Positions 1 to 11,536 of a stretch of 64,000 nucleotides of DNA are shown in pieces (positions within the stretch are counted from its first letter, which is position 1; the number at the start of each line of letters is the position of its first letter). The notes beneath the pieces are model-generated. The model was given only the letters and a program-made list of their open reading frames with translations. It searched no databases and had not been told where the DNA came from. Location of the stretch: the NCBI RefSeq assembly GCF_015832195.1, contig NC_052017.1:76819801-76883800 (forward strand). The letters run 5' to 3'. The stretch comes from Motacilla alba alba (taxonomy: Eukaryota > Chordata > Aves > Passeriformes > Motacillidae). Both the position numbers and the translations under genes were made by a program.

Positions 1-965
1 CTTTTTTTTTTAGTTTTTCTCGAACAAACTCCTTTGATTTAATACTAATCAGTCAAGTAGTACAATATTGCACAGTTTAAAGCAAGGCACATAAAGCATC
101 TCCAAGCTCATTATTGCCCTCTTTCCCCAATAAACATTGCCTTCTTGAAGTCAGATTGTGAAAGAAAAAAAGAGCACTCTGGTTTCTAAATACACAATAC
201 CTGGGTCTTTTATATTTTTGGTTTGGTTTTGTGGTTTTTTTTTTTTCTGTTGTTTGTTTGTTTTACTTATTGCCTTAGTTTTCAGAAACTAGGAAATTCA
301 AAAAGCACTGCACTTTATTCATACCCAAACCAAGTGAGTTCTCCCTTTGCCAGTGATGGGGTTTTACTTCTAATTAAGGCAACTTTCCTGTAAGAAATCA
401 TCTTTATACCTGCTGCAAGGATAACCAGAGTTCCTAAGAAATTTGTAAGAAAGGTATTGTTCCATGCGTCTCTCCTTTACATTTATTGAGAGGCATTAGC
501 TACTGAGGTTTATTTATCTGTTTCTGCTTCTGCTCCTGTTTCTTGAAGATTAACTCAGAGAAAATCTGCCAATAGAGAGACTAAACATTTATTTGGAAAA
601 AAGCAACAGGATAGAATTGCAGTCTCCACAACAAGTCTTAAAATTCCAATCCAAGACTGAACTGATATATAAGAAGGAAGACATGCTTTGAAGGAAGGAG
701 TAGCAGCAACACTACAAGATTTCTCCTTATGTTGAGCTAGTCCACAAGGTAACATATACTCCAAATATCAGATACAGTCTCACAGCAGCCTCACTCTAAC
801 CTGCAGACCGTACCACCACTGCTGACATAGTGCATGTTTACAGCATCAACACCAAATTTTTTTCCTATTATTTAAGGCACAAGCATGAAGGTGACCCACA
901 CAACTTTATGAAAATCTTTGGGAAAAAGATAATAAATTATTCCTCACTTGAAACTTTATGTGAGT
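1..965. other. AT-rich non-coding DNA, no gene seen
   Basis: There is no coding region here that I can support; the only frame of note is a 69-codon minus-strand stretch at 555-764 with no recognisable motif. The segment opens inside a T run and holds short T-rich tracts near 236-247. I see no repeat family that I can name. Confidence 0.6.
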
Positions 966-1100
966 GATTCCAGAATCATAGGAGGATTTGGATTGGAGGG
1001 GACTGGTGTGGTTCATCTGATTCAAACCTCCGGTCAAATCAGGGCCAAGTTTTAATTTACTATGTTGAAGGGTATTTGAAAACACATGATTTTCCTTCTG
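966..1100 (-). repeat. CR1 LINE fragment, 3' end
   Basis: The plus strand starts with AGAATCATAGGAGG and continues with TTGGATTGGAGGGGACTGG, the reverse complement of the avian CR1 3' terminus (tandem ATTCTATG-type octamers followed inward by a CCCTTCCAA-type block). Further right, GTTCATCTGATTCAAACCTC and GGGCCAAGTTTTAATTTAC still follow the CR1 order, and TATTTGAAAACACATG resembles the CR1 stretch that reads TTTGAAAA in this strand. Divergence is high, so this is an old 5'-truncated copy. The right boundary is approximate. Confidence 0.65.
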
Positions 1101-2974
1101 GAGGGATAATTTGATTTTCCATCATATTACTTACACAATGTCATTTATGACTAGCAATGAAATCTATGTTTTGCTATTAAATACTTTAATGAGGAATATC
1201 GTATAATCTCTTATTATAAAAAGAGAATTGTGTTCAGCAGGTGAAGAGGAATTTTATTCCATGGTAGGAATCTGGACTTTTGGAAAGCAAACTTTCAGAT
1301 CTTTAAAGAGTTACTCAGAGGACTCTCTGGGAAACTGTTCTCAGGAACAAGGGAGCAGAAGATAGTTGGCAGATCTTTAAGGACTCCTTTCATAGAACAT
1401 AGCAGCTAGAGATGCCCAGGCACAAGAAATGGGGCAAAGAAGGCAAGACACTGTCATGGGCGGACGAGGCCTGCTGGTCAAACTAAAGGGCAAGAAGTAA
1501 AAGTATAGGCAGTGAAAGCAAGAATAGGTATTTGGGGAGGAGTGTAGGGATGCTGCCTCTTTGTGTAGGGATGAAGTGAGGAAGGCCAAGGCACAACTGG
1601 AGCTGAATTTGGTGGAGGTAAGAAAACAAAACAAGAAGGGCTTCTAAAGTAATGTTGGCCAGAAAAGGAAGGTCAAAGGAGGCATATTCCCTATTATAAA
1701 GAAGGTTGGAAAATTCGTACCTACAGATGAGAAGGCTCAAAGACTTCTGAGTTGAGTACTCAAGTTTTTTGCCTCATTCTTTAAGAGCAGCCTCTCTTCC
1801 CACACCTCTTTATTGAGTAGACTGCAAGATGACAATTGGGAGAGCAAAGTGCTGAACTGCTGCAGCAGTAAAGCAGACAGGACTGTTTCTTCATACAGGA
1901 AATTAATTACTTCAATTAATTACAATAAAACTAATATGTAAAGTATATTAAAGACGAGCCTTTCTCAGTTCACCAAATCTCATTTTCTCAAAAGTTTTCT
2001 GTTCAGGGGGTTTCTGTTGTTGATCAGAAATGACAATCCAGAATATTTATCCAATAGAAACATTTAAACTTTTTAATTTAGCCCTTGAAATAGATTTGTA
2101 TGAATTAAGTTTTATAGTTACATTAAGTTAATTATTTAAATAATAAGCATACAACAGTGCTGCAGTGACAGCTTGACAAAAATATCCCTGAGCAAGTTCT
2201 AAGTCATGTTGACATACTCCTCTGTGAACAGACAGATCTGTCCACGGGCTGTCTGAGTTGGATACTTAGAAGCCAGCTCCAAACACTAAATCAATATAGG
2301 GTTATAAACTGAAGCCCACCCCTTGTGCCACAGTAACAGACACAGTGACAGAGTGTCCTGTCTGAAAAGTTAAATGACTGTGAGACACACACAGAGATGT
2401 TGTACAGATGTTGCTTATTTTTAGGAAGATTCATACATTATCTGAGAGGTTGCCCCAAATGCTAAGAGTGAGAAGAGTTAATATAAATGATCTCATCCCA
2501 GCCGAGGAATATCTGTTTCTTCTGAAACCTCATTAAAATTAAAGATTTTTTTTTTAATTACTAAAAAGAACATATTTGCAAATGAGTTCAGGTTGCAAAA
2601 AAACCCTGTATATCTATACGAAAGTACTATCAATTTCATATCAATTTCATAAGTTCAGTATGAAATATGTTTCCCTGAGGTCATAATAAGATTAAGTAAG
2701 GGTACTTGATAAAGATGCCAAAGTTTCTATAAATAACCAAAATTATTTGAACTCTGCATATTCTGGAATAAGCAGAATAATTTTGTGAAAATCTTAAGAT
2801 AAAATAATCACTTTTTCAAAGTTATGGAAATATCAAAATCTTCAAGTAGCACTGGTTATTTGGATAACATACATCTAAGCCAAATCTAAAAGAAAAAAAA
2901 TATAATATTTTATTTTTTTTCTCATTGGGATTCCTTTTGGCTCCTTGGCAGCACTCTTCCCCATCATCCATTAT
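1101..2974. other. AT-rich non-coding DNA
   Basis: No gene was recognised. Two overlapping 85-codon minus-strand frames (1377-1740) lie in a purine-rich patch and have no family motif or start context. Small duplications are visible, such as AATTAATTAC twice near 1903-1925 and ATCAATTTCATA twice near 2628-2652. They look like ordinary slippage. Confidence 0.6.
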
Positions 2975-3420
2975 CCATCATTAACAAAGATATTGAGCAA
3001 GAATGAACCCTGTGTTGACTACTGTGGTATACTGCTATAACTTGACCTCCAACTAGACTTTGTACACTGATTAGCACCCTGTGAACCCAGCTGCTAAACA
3101 GTTCACAATCCACCTCATTCTTTGTCCGCTCATTCTGCCCATACTTCATCATTCTTCTTTATTAAGGTCCTATGGGAGACAGTGTACAAACCCTTACTGA
3201 AATCCAGGTAAAAAATACTCACTTCTCTCCCATTATATATCAAACCAGTGTTTTCATCATAAAAATCTACCAGTTTGATTGAGCATGGCTTCTCCTTGAT
3301 GAATCAATGCTGACTACTCCCAGTAAATTTATTATCCTTCATATGCCTAGAAATGGTTTTTTAGGATTAGCTTCTTCATCATTTCCACAGGAATTAAGGT
3401 TCTTTTATCTACTTAGTTAA
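2975..3420 (-). repeat. CR1 LINE fragment, reverse-transcriptase region
   Basis: Read on the minus strand, this is a decayed piece of CR1 ORF2 running through the centre of the reverse transcriptase. Plus-strand landmarks in order are CCTCCAACTAGACTTTGTAC, CAGTTCACAATCCACCTCAT, TATGGGAGACAGTGTA, CTTACTGAAATCCAGGTA, GAGCATGGCTTCTCCTTGAT and AATGCTGACTACTCC. Each corresponds to a conserved CR1 stretch in the expected collinear order. The minus-strand frame at 2964-3152 keeps KYGQNER and a TKNEVDCE stretch matching the part after motif A, but stops and frameshifts break the rest. It is a fossil with no coding capacity. Confidence 0.8.
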
Positions 3421-5400
3421 TTTAGATATTTCTAAAAGTATGTTTATTTTATGTAGAAATGGTGTGTGTGTGCACATATAATTTTTTGAATGCTTTGTTA
3501 TTATTTAAATATCATTATCATATATTTTCCTCACAAATAGCCAAGTAATTCATAAAAACATGTATCATCATTTCTATATATTATATATGTGAATGGAACC
3601 TCATTCCTCTGACAAAGTTTTCTTTATGTACAACTGCTGAAAAAAACCCCAATCATTGGACCATCATTTATGGTACAAAGTAGAAAAATAAGTGGTTGCA
3701 TATCAGACTTGGCTAAAATAGAATGCATGTGAAAGTGAATATAAATAAGATCCTTATCTTTCTTGATGTATCTTGGAGGGAGAATGTGAAACATCTGAAA
3801 TTGCAGGGATTTGTCTGACAGGGTTTATTATCTGCACCTCTAATGTGCCAGACAGAAAATGCATACAGGAGCCCTCCACTGTGCAGCTGGTCCCTAAGAC
3901 ACTATACACAGCCTCCATCACATCCTTGGCTGGCAACTTGAATTAATCTTCTCTGCTGCTTCCTCACACCTCTGCTATGGCCAGTGTCAAAAACAGCACC
4001 TGTGGTAAGTGTCTCCAGTTGTCATCTCTGCACAAAATCAACACGGCAAGGGCAGAGGGGAAAGTTGCAGGCTGCATGAATTTTTCAGCCCCTCTAAAAC
4101 ACTTAAACACTTGCTATTGTGTCAGTTCATGAATGGGTCATACTTGTGTGTCCCTGGACTGTTGCCACAGGCACTGCTGCAAGTAACACTATGACAGGTA
4201 GATAATCAGACCTTGAACCTTGTCCATGGGCTCACTCTAGCAGGAGTGTAGAGATAGTCCTTGTTCTGTCTTTGGCCTGGCCCTCGGGGATTAGTGACTC
4301 AAAGGAAATCTGTTTTAAGAACTGCAGCTTATGAGGGTGGAAAGTCATCCCAGGTTTACATTTTTAAGTTACCTTTATAGCTTAACTCTTTGAAAGAGTG
4401 TGAAAGTCTGGGCTAAGTACAGTTGGAGACCAGTCCTTAAGGCCAGAAAATAAAATAAAAAAAAAAATCAGCAAACCAATCACAAATCATTCTGTACTGT
4501 AAAGCTTCTTTTGAACAAGGCTCTGATCAGGAAACCTGAGAAGATAAGAAAGAATTGCATGGTATTAATGTGCTCTCTCTCAGGATATAGCAGTAATCAG
4601 TTACAAATCAATTCCTTGGAAAAAAAATCCTAATTCACTAACATCTCAAGCTAATAAACTAGGAAGGCTGTCGCTATACCTTTAAGGAATATTAAATATA
4701 TTTTTCAGGAGATTTTCCAGTACTGAATCTGAACCTATACATAAGGACTTTCACTCACAGAGATTAAAAAATACCCAAGATTACTTAATTATACTCTATA
4801 GTAAAAATGAGTGAAATCTTGTATTTCTTCTAACCTCAGACAGAGCTGTTGGGCACAAAAGTTTCTGGCTGCAGTACAGGAAAGTTCTTACCTCCACGGG
4901 TGAGAAATCGTGTTTCAAATTCACTGATGCAAAGACAGCTTCACATAAAACTTAGCACCCATAATAGCAACCAGGACAGAGACCAAACCTGATCTTTTAA
5001 ATCCATGCTGATGCAGACATGGTAAATGTTTCTTATGAAACAGCTCCTTTCCTAAAAAGAACAAATTTTATTTGAACACAGAAATTGATATTTGGCTGCT
5101 CATCTGACCTAGTCATAACTCTGTTCCATTACAGCACTATTTTTGAAAAAAAAATATTGTGCGGCCTTGAATCTGGAAATTGGTATATATAAAGCAGAAA
5201 TTAATGAAATATAGATTTCGGGATGTCTTTGTGCCCATTAGAAGCACACCAGTTGCCATAGTCCTGCTTTGCTACTAGAATTTGTGTTGTTCTCTACTTG
5301 CATCTAATACTCTGTGAAGTCTATATTCTCATAGGTCTGAAAAACTGCTGTATTTAAAGTATCTCCACCTCATTTTTTGATATTTTTGGCTCATGAACAT
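3421..5400. other. AT-rich non-coding DNA
   Basis: No gene or nameable repeat was recognised. A somewhat GC-richer patch at about 3760-4320 contains 60-codon frames on both strands without motifs or exon-like splice boundaries that I could defend. The rest is AT-rich sequence with scattered A runs, such as the one near 4456-4467. Confidence 0.55.
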
Positions 5401-5480
5401 AGGATCATGGAATAGAATCACAGAATCATAGAATGACTTGGGTTGGAAGGAAATGGTTACCAAAGTGCTCTTCTTCAAGA
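5401..5480 (-). repeat. CR1 LINE 3' terminus
   Basis: The plus strand carries AGAATCACAGAATCATAGAA followed by TGACTTGGGTTGGAAGG. This is the reverse complement of the CR1 tail with its 3' octamer repeats (ATTCTATG-like units). Only about 50 bases are clear; the following 30 are doubtful. CR1 copies are usually severely 5' truncated, and this one is extremely short. Confidence 0.7.
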
Positions 5481-5484
5481 CAAT

Positions 5485-5486
<2 letters not shown>

Positions 5487-5517
<31 letters not shown>
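5487..5517. repeat. Homopolymer T run, 31 bases
   Basis: An uninterrupted run of 31 T lies just right of the CR1 tail. It also produces the lysine or phenylalanine stretches in frames on both strands here, which should not be read as proteins. A long minus-strand A tail could come from a retrocopy, but the sequence to the right (5518 onward) is not one I recognise. Confidence 0.9.
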
Positions 5518-5520
<3 letters not shown>

Positions 5521-8500
5521 ACAAAGCATGCAAAACCACTTAGTAGTGGTTAGGTTGAAAATACTACTTTTTATCAGGCAAACTAATGTTGTCTCTTTGG
5601 ACGGATATGTCAATTTTTATTCAGGCTTCATCCATTTTCCCCTACAAAGTAAGAGAAGTGTAGTCTCGCTGGCCTTTGAAACAAGGATTTTCTGATTTAT
5701 AGGAATAAAACCTGATAAATTGTCTTTAATGTCCACCTGCCTGTGAGTCCCTAGTTACATTTTTCAGCAAAAGGAAGAGAAAGTAGACGCAAAGAAAGTT
5801 CACTGTTCTGGAGAAATCAACCAATATTTTGGTAATTCAGTGACTCGGGCGTATGCAAACCTCTCTGTATTTGTAGTACAATTGCTAATCTGTTGCTGGC
5901 AGTCTGTTTGAAACAGACAGATTCTTCACTAAAATTATATGTGGATTTCCAACTCTTGTGGCATTTTTAAAGTCCATGCTAGCATGCTAATATGCAGGAA
6001 AAAAAGAAAAAGCTATAGAAGAAACTGGCCTGTGTATATTGCCTGAGAGTTTCCTGATGACTTTTCTGATTGAAAACCAGAATACAATATCAATTCATAA
6101 GCACGTAGCAACAGTGTTTCTGAAATTAAAAATTCAACCTATTTCTCTCTTTTTGTACATGTCTTTAGCATTTTGTAAGAGAAACATATAAACATGGTGT
6201 GTAACCTGATATTTAACCCATGTAAACAAAAGATTTCTAAAATTTCCGGTGACAGGGTAAGTCCATTCAAAATATAAGTTTTCACACAACTTCATGCTGG
6301 TGTCAAACACTGTTAAAACAGTCATGCAACAGTCATATAATTACTGTTTTCTGTCATGTAGTGGCAAAAGCCCCATATTTTTTACAGCAATCTAGTGGGA
6401 TTTATCTTTGCTTTGAAATAAGTGGAAGGCAATATAAGCTAAGTGATTTATTTCACTTCTGACTACAGTATATATGAAATATTTTAGATTTATTTCACTA
6501 TATCAGGAAAGAGTAAGTACATACTTTACTAACTCCATCAGTAATTCATTTATTTACATGTCTGTCTAGTTGCTAAGAATATTTGGACATAATTACTCTC
6601 TCACTGATCCCTTTGTGCTGTACATTATAGCAAAGTTGCTAATAATTAATGCACTGACTGCACTCAAGTAGCTACAATCAGATGAACTCTGATAGTGCAC
6701 TGCCATCCATTGTCCAGTGAAACGTTTTAGACTAAAACCACACAAAACTCTTGAGAATTATTATCAAGCCACAACTCAATATCTGTTATGGTGGTCCCAA
6801 ATCCCTTAATTCTAATATATATGGTGTGACTACTTTAAAAGCTCACCAAAAGGAGGATTGAGTAGAAAAAAAGACTAGACTGAAAATAGTGAGACATGAA
6901 CTCTTACTGACCTCTTGTTTAAATCTGACAAGTCACTTGATATATTTAAAATTCCTTTGTGAAGCAGTGAAAAAATCCTTTATTTTGAAGGCTTATGGTA
7001 ACCTTCCATAAAGAAACTAAGTGAGGTGCTTGCATAATCAGATGGTTTAAACTGTCTGATTCTGGAGAATAATGGGAAAACAGTTTTAGGAGGGGGGAAA
7101 AGGTCAGTGTAGTAGCTATTCGCAGCACACAAAAGTACCTGTTAAAGTCACTGATGACAACACAGGTCAGAGTGATTAAACAAAGGAAGATTTGCAACCT
7201 GACTGGCATTCAGCTGTCTTTCCTTGCCTAATTTCTCTTTTTCTCACTGGGCATACTGCATTTCTCCTTCTGGGAGATCAATGCAAGCTCACACAGATCA
7301 TTAGCCCAGATGAAAAATAGTTTGACAAGCAATGAAATACTTCCAAGTGATATGACAATGGCCTGTTTGTGCGTGCTGAGCCTGAAAATATACAGGCAGG
7401 ACAGAAGTGGGAAGGAAAATGATTCAGCCGGTGATGCTCACAGCTTGCAGAAAGTTGTCAACCTGATCCATATAGCATGTCTGAGCTCTGTGAGTAAGCA
7501 TCATGCAAGCAGTGATAATCCTTCACTTAACAGTTGGATGACTCACAGAGGAGAATTTTTCAATAGATCCTTCTCTGACAGTTACTAATTTGCTTGCTGC
7601 ACTTCTCTGGCACAAAGGTTTTAAGTCAACTCTGCAGCTCTTAAAGGGCACATTAAATGAACAAGAGCAGACAACTCTGCATTTATTGGCAGTGCCAGTA
7701 TCACAGTATGGAATGAGTAGTTGTAGCATAGCTTTGAGACTAACATATTTCCAAACTGTAATGTGTATGGAGGAGATATACGATGGTAGACATTGACTTT
7801 CAGGAGCAGATCCCAAACTACTGAAAAGCACAGTTAGACAATGTGGTTAGACATGCCTACAGAAAACAGAATTCTTCCATTCTCTTGGACTTGGGATTTC
7901 ATAAAAAAAGTTTTAATTTTTTCCAGCAAAGACAGTTTATTCTGAGATTGAAAGATTGAAAGGAGCTCAGTTCTGGGTAGTTTTATAGAAATGTTCTACT
8001 ATTAATAAAGAGAAGGTTTTCCTACAATATACTGCCTATGCACATTGTTTGATATATCTGGGGAGATTGCTTATGCTCTATTATGTATAAAAGAGCTTCT
8101 GATATGTAGGTTCACATTAAAGTATCAGACTTTGCTAATATCTACAAAATGTTTCAAAAGATAAATACTTTTTGAACCTGATTTTGTCTATATGGTCAAT
8201 GAAGGCTCATAAATTTATCCATGAATACAGAGAAAAATCTGAAGGCAGAGCCACTGATCACATATATGGACCTGCAAAATACTTTGCTTTTAAGACAAAC
8301 ATTTTGTAAAAAGACTACAGTGGGAAACTGGTAAGATGGTAAGACAAACCAGTTCCAGAAATAGCATCAGCCAGAGTCTGCTTTATAGTAATGTAATAAT
8401 GTTGAAAAAGAAGGAATGTAGTAGGTGTTTAAGCACACAGTCTAAAATAATATTTTTTTTTACTAGGGGCATCTTCATAGTTTACTTTTTGCATCTATCT

Positions 8501-9344
8501 CAAATACTGTTTTCATATGTCACAATGCTGTTACAAATTGTGGCTCACTATTGTTGTATATGGCCCTTAATAACAAACATAGGATATGATGGCCGCTAAC
8601 AGATTCCTTATCTATTGAAGTTGCATATACTACCTCAGAAACCCATGGAGAAAAATGGGCTGTACCAGGAGACAAATCTTCCTTTAATAACACAAAATGA
8701 AACCCCTTCTACCAGCGGTTCTTGCTACTGCTAGCAGCTTCAGGATCTTAAAAGTACATAGAAATTAGATTTAGCAAATCAGAACTCCACCGCATGACTA
8801 TTGAACACATTGCACTCTGCCTTCCAAAAATTCCCAAACCAGTTTCACTTAATCTCTCAAGCTGAACAGAAACATATCTATCATAATACTATCAGTATTA
8901 TGACCAAATACATGATGTTGGGATGCCTGCTGAACTAGGTACTCTTGTTGAGAAACCAGACCTAAAACTGTTGCTTTACTGCTTCTATCATCCCTGATTA
9001 ACTTTTAATTTTTTTTTTCTCTGCCCTGAGCATTCAGAAAACAAATAGTAGGAGTTAAAAAACCAGCAATGGCCATTTCAGGAAGTCATGATGTTTTTCA
9101 TTCTGCTTTTACTGCTTATAGTTAGAAGGACTCTCTCCAGTCATTAAAGAATGCAAGACTTTAAAATATTGAGGAACTTAACTAGTAATTCCTTTTTTTC
9201 TGAAACATTTTTTCTTTTTCATGTACATTGCCTTCATTTCAGTCCATGTTATAATTTTTATAGTTCTTGTTCTATTTTCCACCTTTTAATTTTTAAATTT
9301 CTTATTTAACATGTAGTACCAAATCAAATGTTTTACTCAGGCCC
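5518..9344. other. AT-rich non-coding DNA
   Basis: No gene or named repeat was recognised across this 3.8 kb. The longest frames are 102 codons (minus, 7523-7831) and 92 codons (plus, 7310-7588). They overlap each other in opposite directions, lack motifs, and carry no codon-level sign of coding that I can see. Confidence 0.55.
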
Positions 9345-9727
9345 TTACACTGTCCTATAGGGTGTCTGTGAGGAGTGGCCTCTTCTTGGGACTGGGATGG
9401 CACCTGAGGATGGAAACTTCCTGGGACGAAGTTCCCTCACCTCACCCCTCCAGCTCTCTAGATGTTTAACTGCTGGACATCCGTGAGTGATCCTTTGTCT
9501 TTGGGGGTGAACCCATCTCCTGGGTACCCATGGATGACAATCTCGTGTGTGTTTGCGTGTGCAGTATGTCATCATTCTGGTCCGTGCGGTAACAATATCC
9601 CCCCAGTGGGTACACCAAACCTATCACCTGCCAGAAGTCTCTGGCATGCCATCATCACCCTTGTTGTTGGTTAGTTTTGGTTTTGTTTGCACATTGAGGT
9701 TTGTCTGGGGTTTTGGTCTGGTTCCTT
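9345..9727. repeat. GC-richer block abutting an LTR, unclassified
   Basis: Base composition rises sharply at about 9345 and falls after 10200. This left part holds landmarks such as GGTAACAATATCCCCCCAGT and GGTGAACCCATCTCCTGGGT. It does not align by eye to the LTR on its right, whose similarity to the copy at 19191-20280 begins at about 9730. It may be internal or U5 sequence of the same provirus, or a fragment of another LTR. I cannot assign a family or strand. The open frames are by-products of composition. Confidence 0.45.
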
Positions 9728-10196
9728 GCACCTCACTGCCAGCTTACCATGGGATCACAGCCTCCCTCAGGCACATCCACTTGCTTTGGCATGAAGTCCC
9801 TCCCAGGCTGCAGGTGGGTCACTGTTTCCCCATGGCCCTCCATGGATGGAAGGGGCCCAGCTGCCTCACTTCATTCTGCTCCATGGGCTGCAGGGGAACC
9901 TCAGCTCTGGCCCTGGGAGCACATTCTCCCCTCCTTCCTCACAGATCTGGGTGTGTGCAGGGATGTTTCTTTTGCAGATTCTCATTCCTCTCTCCAGCAG
10001 CAGCTGTGCACTTTGGGTGGATTTATTACCACTTCTTAAATTCATTATCCCAGAGGTGCTATTACTGTTGCTGGGCTTGGCCTCTGCCAGCAGTGGGTCC
10101 AGCTTGAAGCAAGCTGGCATTAGCTCTGCAGGACATGGGAGAAGCTTCTGGCAGCTTCTCACAGAAGCCAACCCTGTAGCTCCCCAACTACCATGA
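9728..10196 (-). repeat. ERVL-like LTR fragment, decayed
   Basis: This aligns by eye with the right half of the complete LTR at 19191-20280. Shared plus-strand landmarks are GGCTGCAG followed by GGAACCTCAGCTCT, ATTATC followed by CAGAGG, and CAGCTTCTCACAGAAGCCA close to the right end. The right end stops at about 10196 without the terminal bases seen in the intact copy, and the left portion of the LTR is missing. In the minus orientation this keeps the U3 start side. The 186-codon plus-strand frame at 9547-10107 is an accident of this GC-richer sequence. Confidence 0.7.
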
Positions 10197-11392
10197 GGGA
10201 ATTTTCATGTCAGACCAGTACAAACTGAAATTTGTTTTTCAGAGGGCACAAAAATGTACTCTTTCTTTTTTTTTTTTTTTGCTTAATGTGGTTGCTCTTT
10301 TAAAACTGAGCACCAGTTACCATTTTCAGTTTCTTAAGTTTTATTGAATCATTCTTAATAATTTTGCTAATTATAGAATGATAAAGTCATTCAGTATAAG
10401 AAAAGAAACAAATACTGAGGCTCATGATAGGAATAATGTATTTATCATCCAAATGACAGCAAGAGCTATATTTTTTCTCTCTTTTATTAGTCAGCCTGGC
10501 TCATTGCTACTTCATGAAAAAATGTATTGCAGATAATACTACAGCATACAATCAGATACAAGGCTCCAGACAGCTATATCTGCTTAGAAATTAACTCAGA
10601 TTAATGTGGCGATAATTGTAGGAGCTCAGTTACATGGTTTTGCTAATTAAGGATTGAGGGAAATGCCATAGAAGAGACAGTACATTTGTTAACAAGAATA
10701 CACTAGTGACTCGGCTGTTCCCATTGACTTTTGAAAAGGTTAAAATGCTAGAGCTTTTGGTGGTAAATATGTCAAAAGGGTTATTCTTTGTCTTGTCTAA
10801 AAGAAAGAAACTATACGTCATCTCACTTATAATATGAGGAAGAAAAGTAATTGATTATTCAGTATATTTCCCAAAATTAATCATAATTTTTATGCATGGC
10901 AATCCTTGTTCTTGCCTTTTGTTATCTAGCTTAAGAAACTAAAAAACATAAACTCATTTTCTTGTGTGATTCCATCTTATGGATCTCTTCATAATTATTG
11001 AGCCCTCCTAAAACAATATATACAAATTTAACAGAGAAGAAGCAGTCTTGAGCCTACATTCATTATTGTGTCAGGTAAATGATTAGCAAATATCAGTTGA
11101 AACTGTTGCACATAATGAGTAGATGATCTCTATCAAAGATAAATGCAAATGTAAAAAAACCATACATAATAAATAAAACTTCTTCTTTTAAAATTTGAAT
11201 TAAGGTCATAATTTGCCTAAAATTAATTTAAGTAGCATATCATTGAACTCCCTGTCTTATTTTGTCCACATGATCCAGTTAACATCTTTCCTTCTTAAAG
11301 CTCAATTCAATCACTCCAAGACTCCAAGTCACTAAGGATTCTGAACACTATCTTATAAACAAAGTAAGCCTTAAAGTAATGATTATTTGACT
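10197..11392. other. AT-rich non-coding DNA
   Basis: No gene was recognised. A T tract lies at about 10267-10280, followed by strongly AT-rich sequence with many stop codons in all frames. The largest frame is 63 codons (minus, 10630-10821) with no motif. Confidence 0.55.
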
Positions 11393-11531
11393 CTGAAAGT
11401 AGCTCAGTTGCTTAGAGCATGGTGCTAATAATGTCAAGGTGGCTGGTTAAACCCCAGTACAGGCCATTCACTTAACAGCTGGGCTTGATGATCCTTATGG
11501 GTCCCTTTTAACTCAGAATATTCTGTGATTC
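11393..11531 (+). repeat. tRNA-Ile-derived SINE with CR1 tail (TguSINE1-like)
   Basis: The first 73 bases (11393-11465) fold onto a tRNA-Ile(AAU) sequence. Box A is TAGCTCAGTTG, the anticodon-loop region reads GTGCTAATAA, and the end reads AGGCCA as in mature tRNA-Ile. The T-loop box B is degraded to GGTTAAACC. After a short linker the element ends with a CR1 3' tail: GCTTGATGATCCTTATGGGT, then CTCAGAATATTCTGTGATTC. This is the layout of a SINE transcribed by RNA polymerase III and mobilised by CR1 machinery. I recall TguSINE1 of passerines having this layout. A possible 5-base target duplication TGACT flanks it (11388-11392 and 11532-11536). It is not a functional tRNA gene. Confidence 0.85.
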
Positions 11532-11536
11532 TGACT

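Noticed and set aside
5438..5695. Frame with a long phenylalanine run
   Set aside because: It is produced by the 31-base T tract.
7310..7831. Opposed 92- and 102-codon frames as a possible exon
   Set aside because: No motif or consistent splice boundaries; overlap in opposite directions is expected by chance in a window of this size.
9547..10107. 186-codon plus-strand open frame, the longest in the window
   Set aside because: It crosses the boundary between an unclassified block and an LTR fragment, has no domain or motif, and overlaps three other open frames. GC-richer repeat sequence explains it.
11393..11465. tRNA-Ile gene
   Set aside because: Acceptor-stem 5' side and T-loop are degraded, and a CR1 tail follows. 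It is a SINE head, not a tRNA gene.
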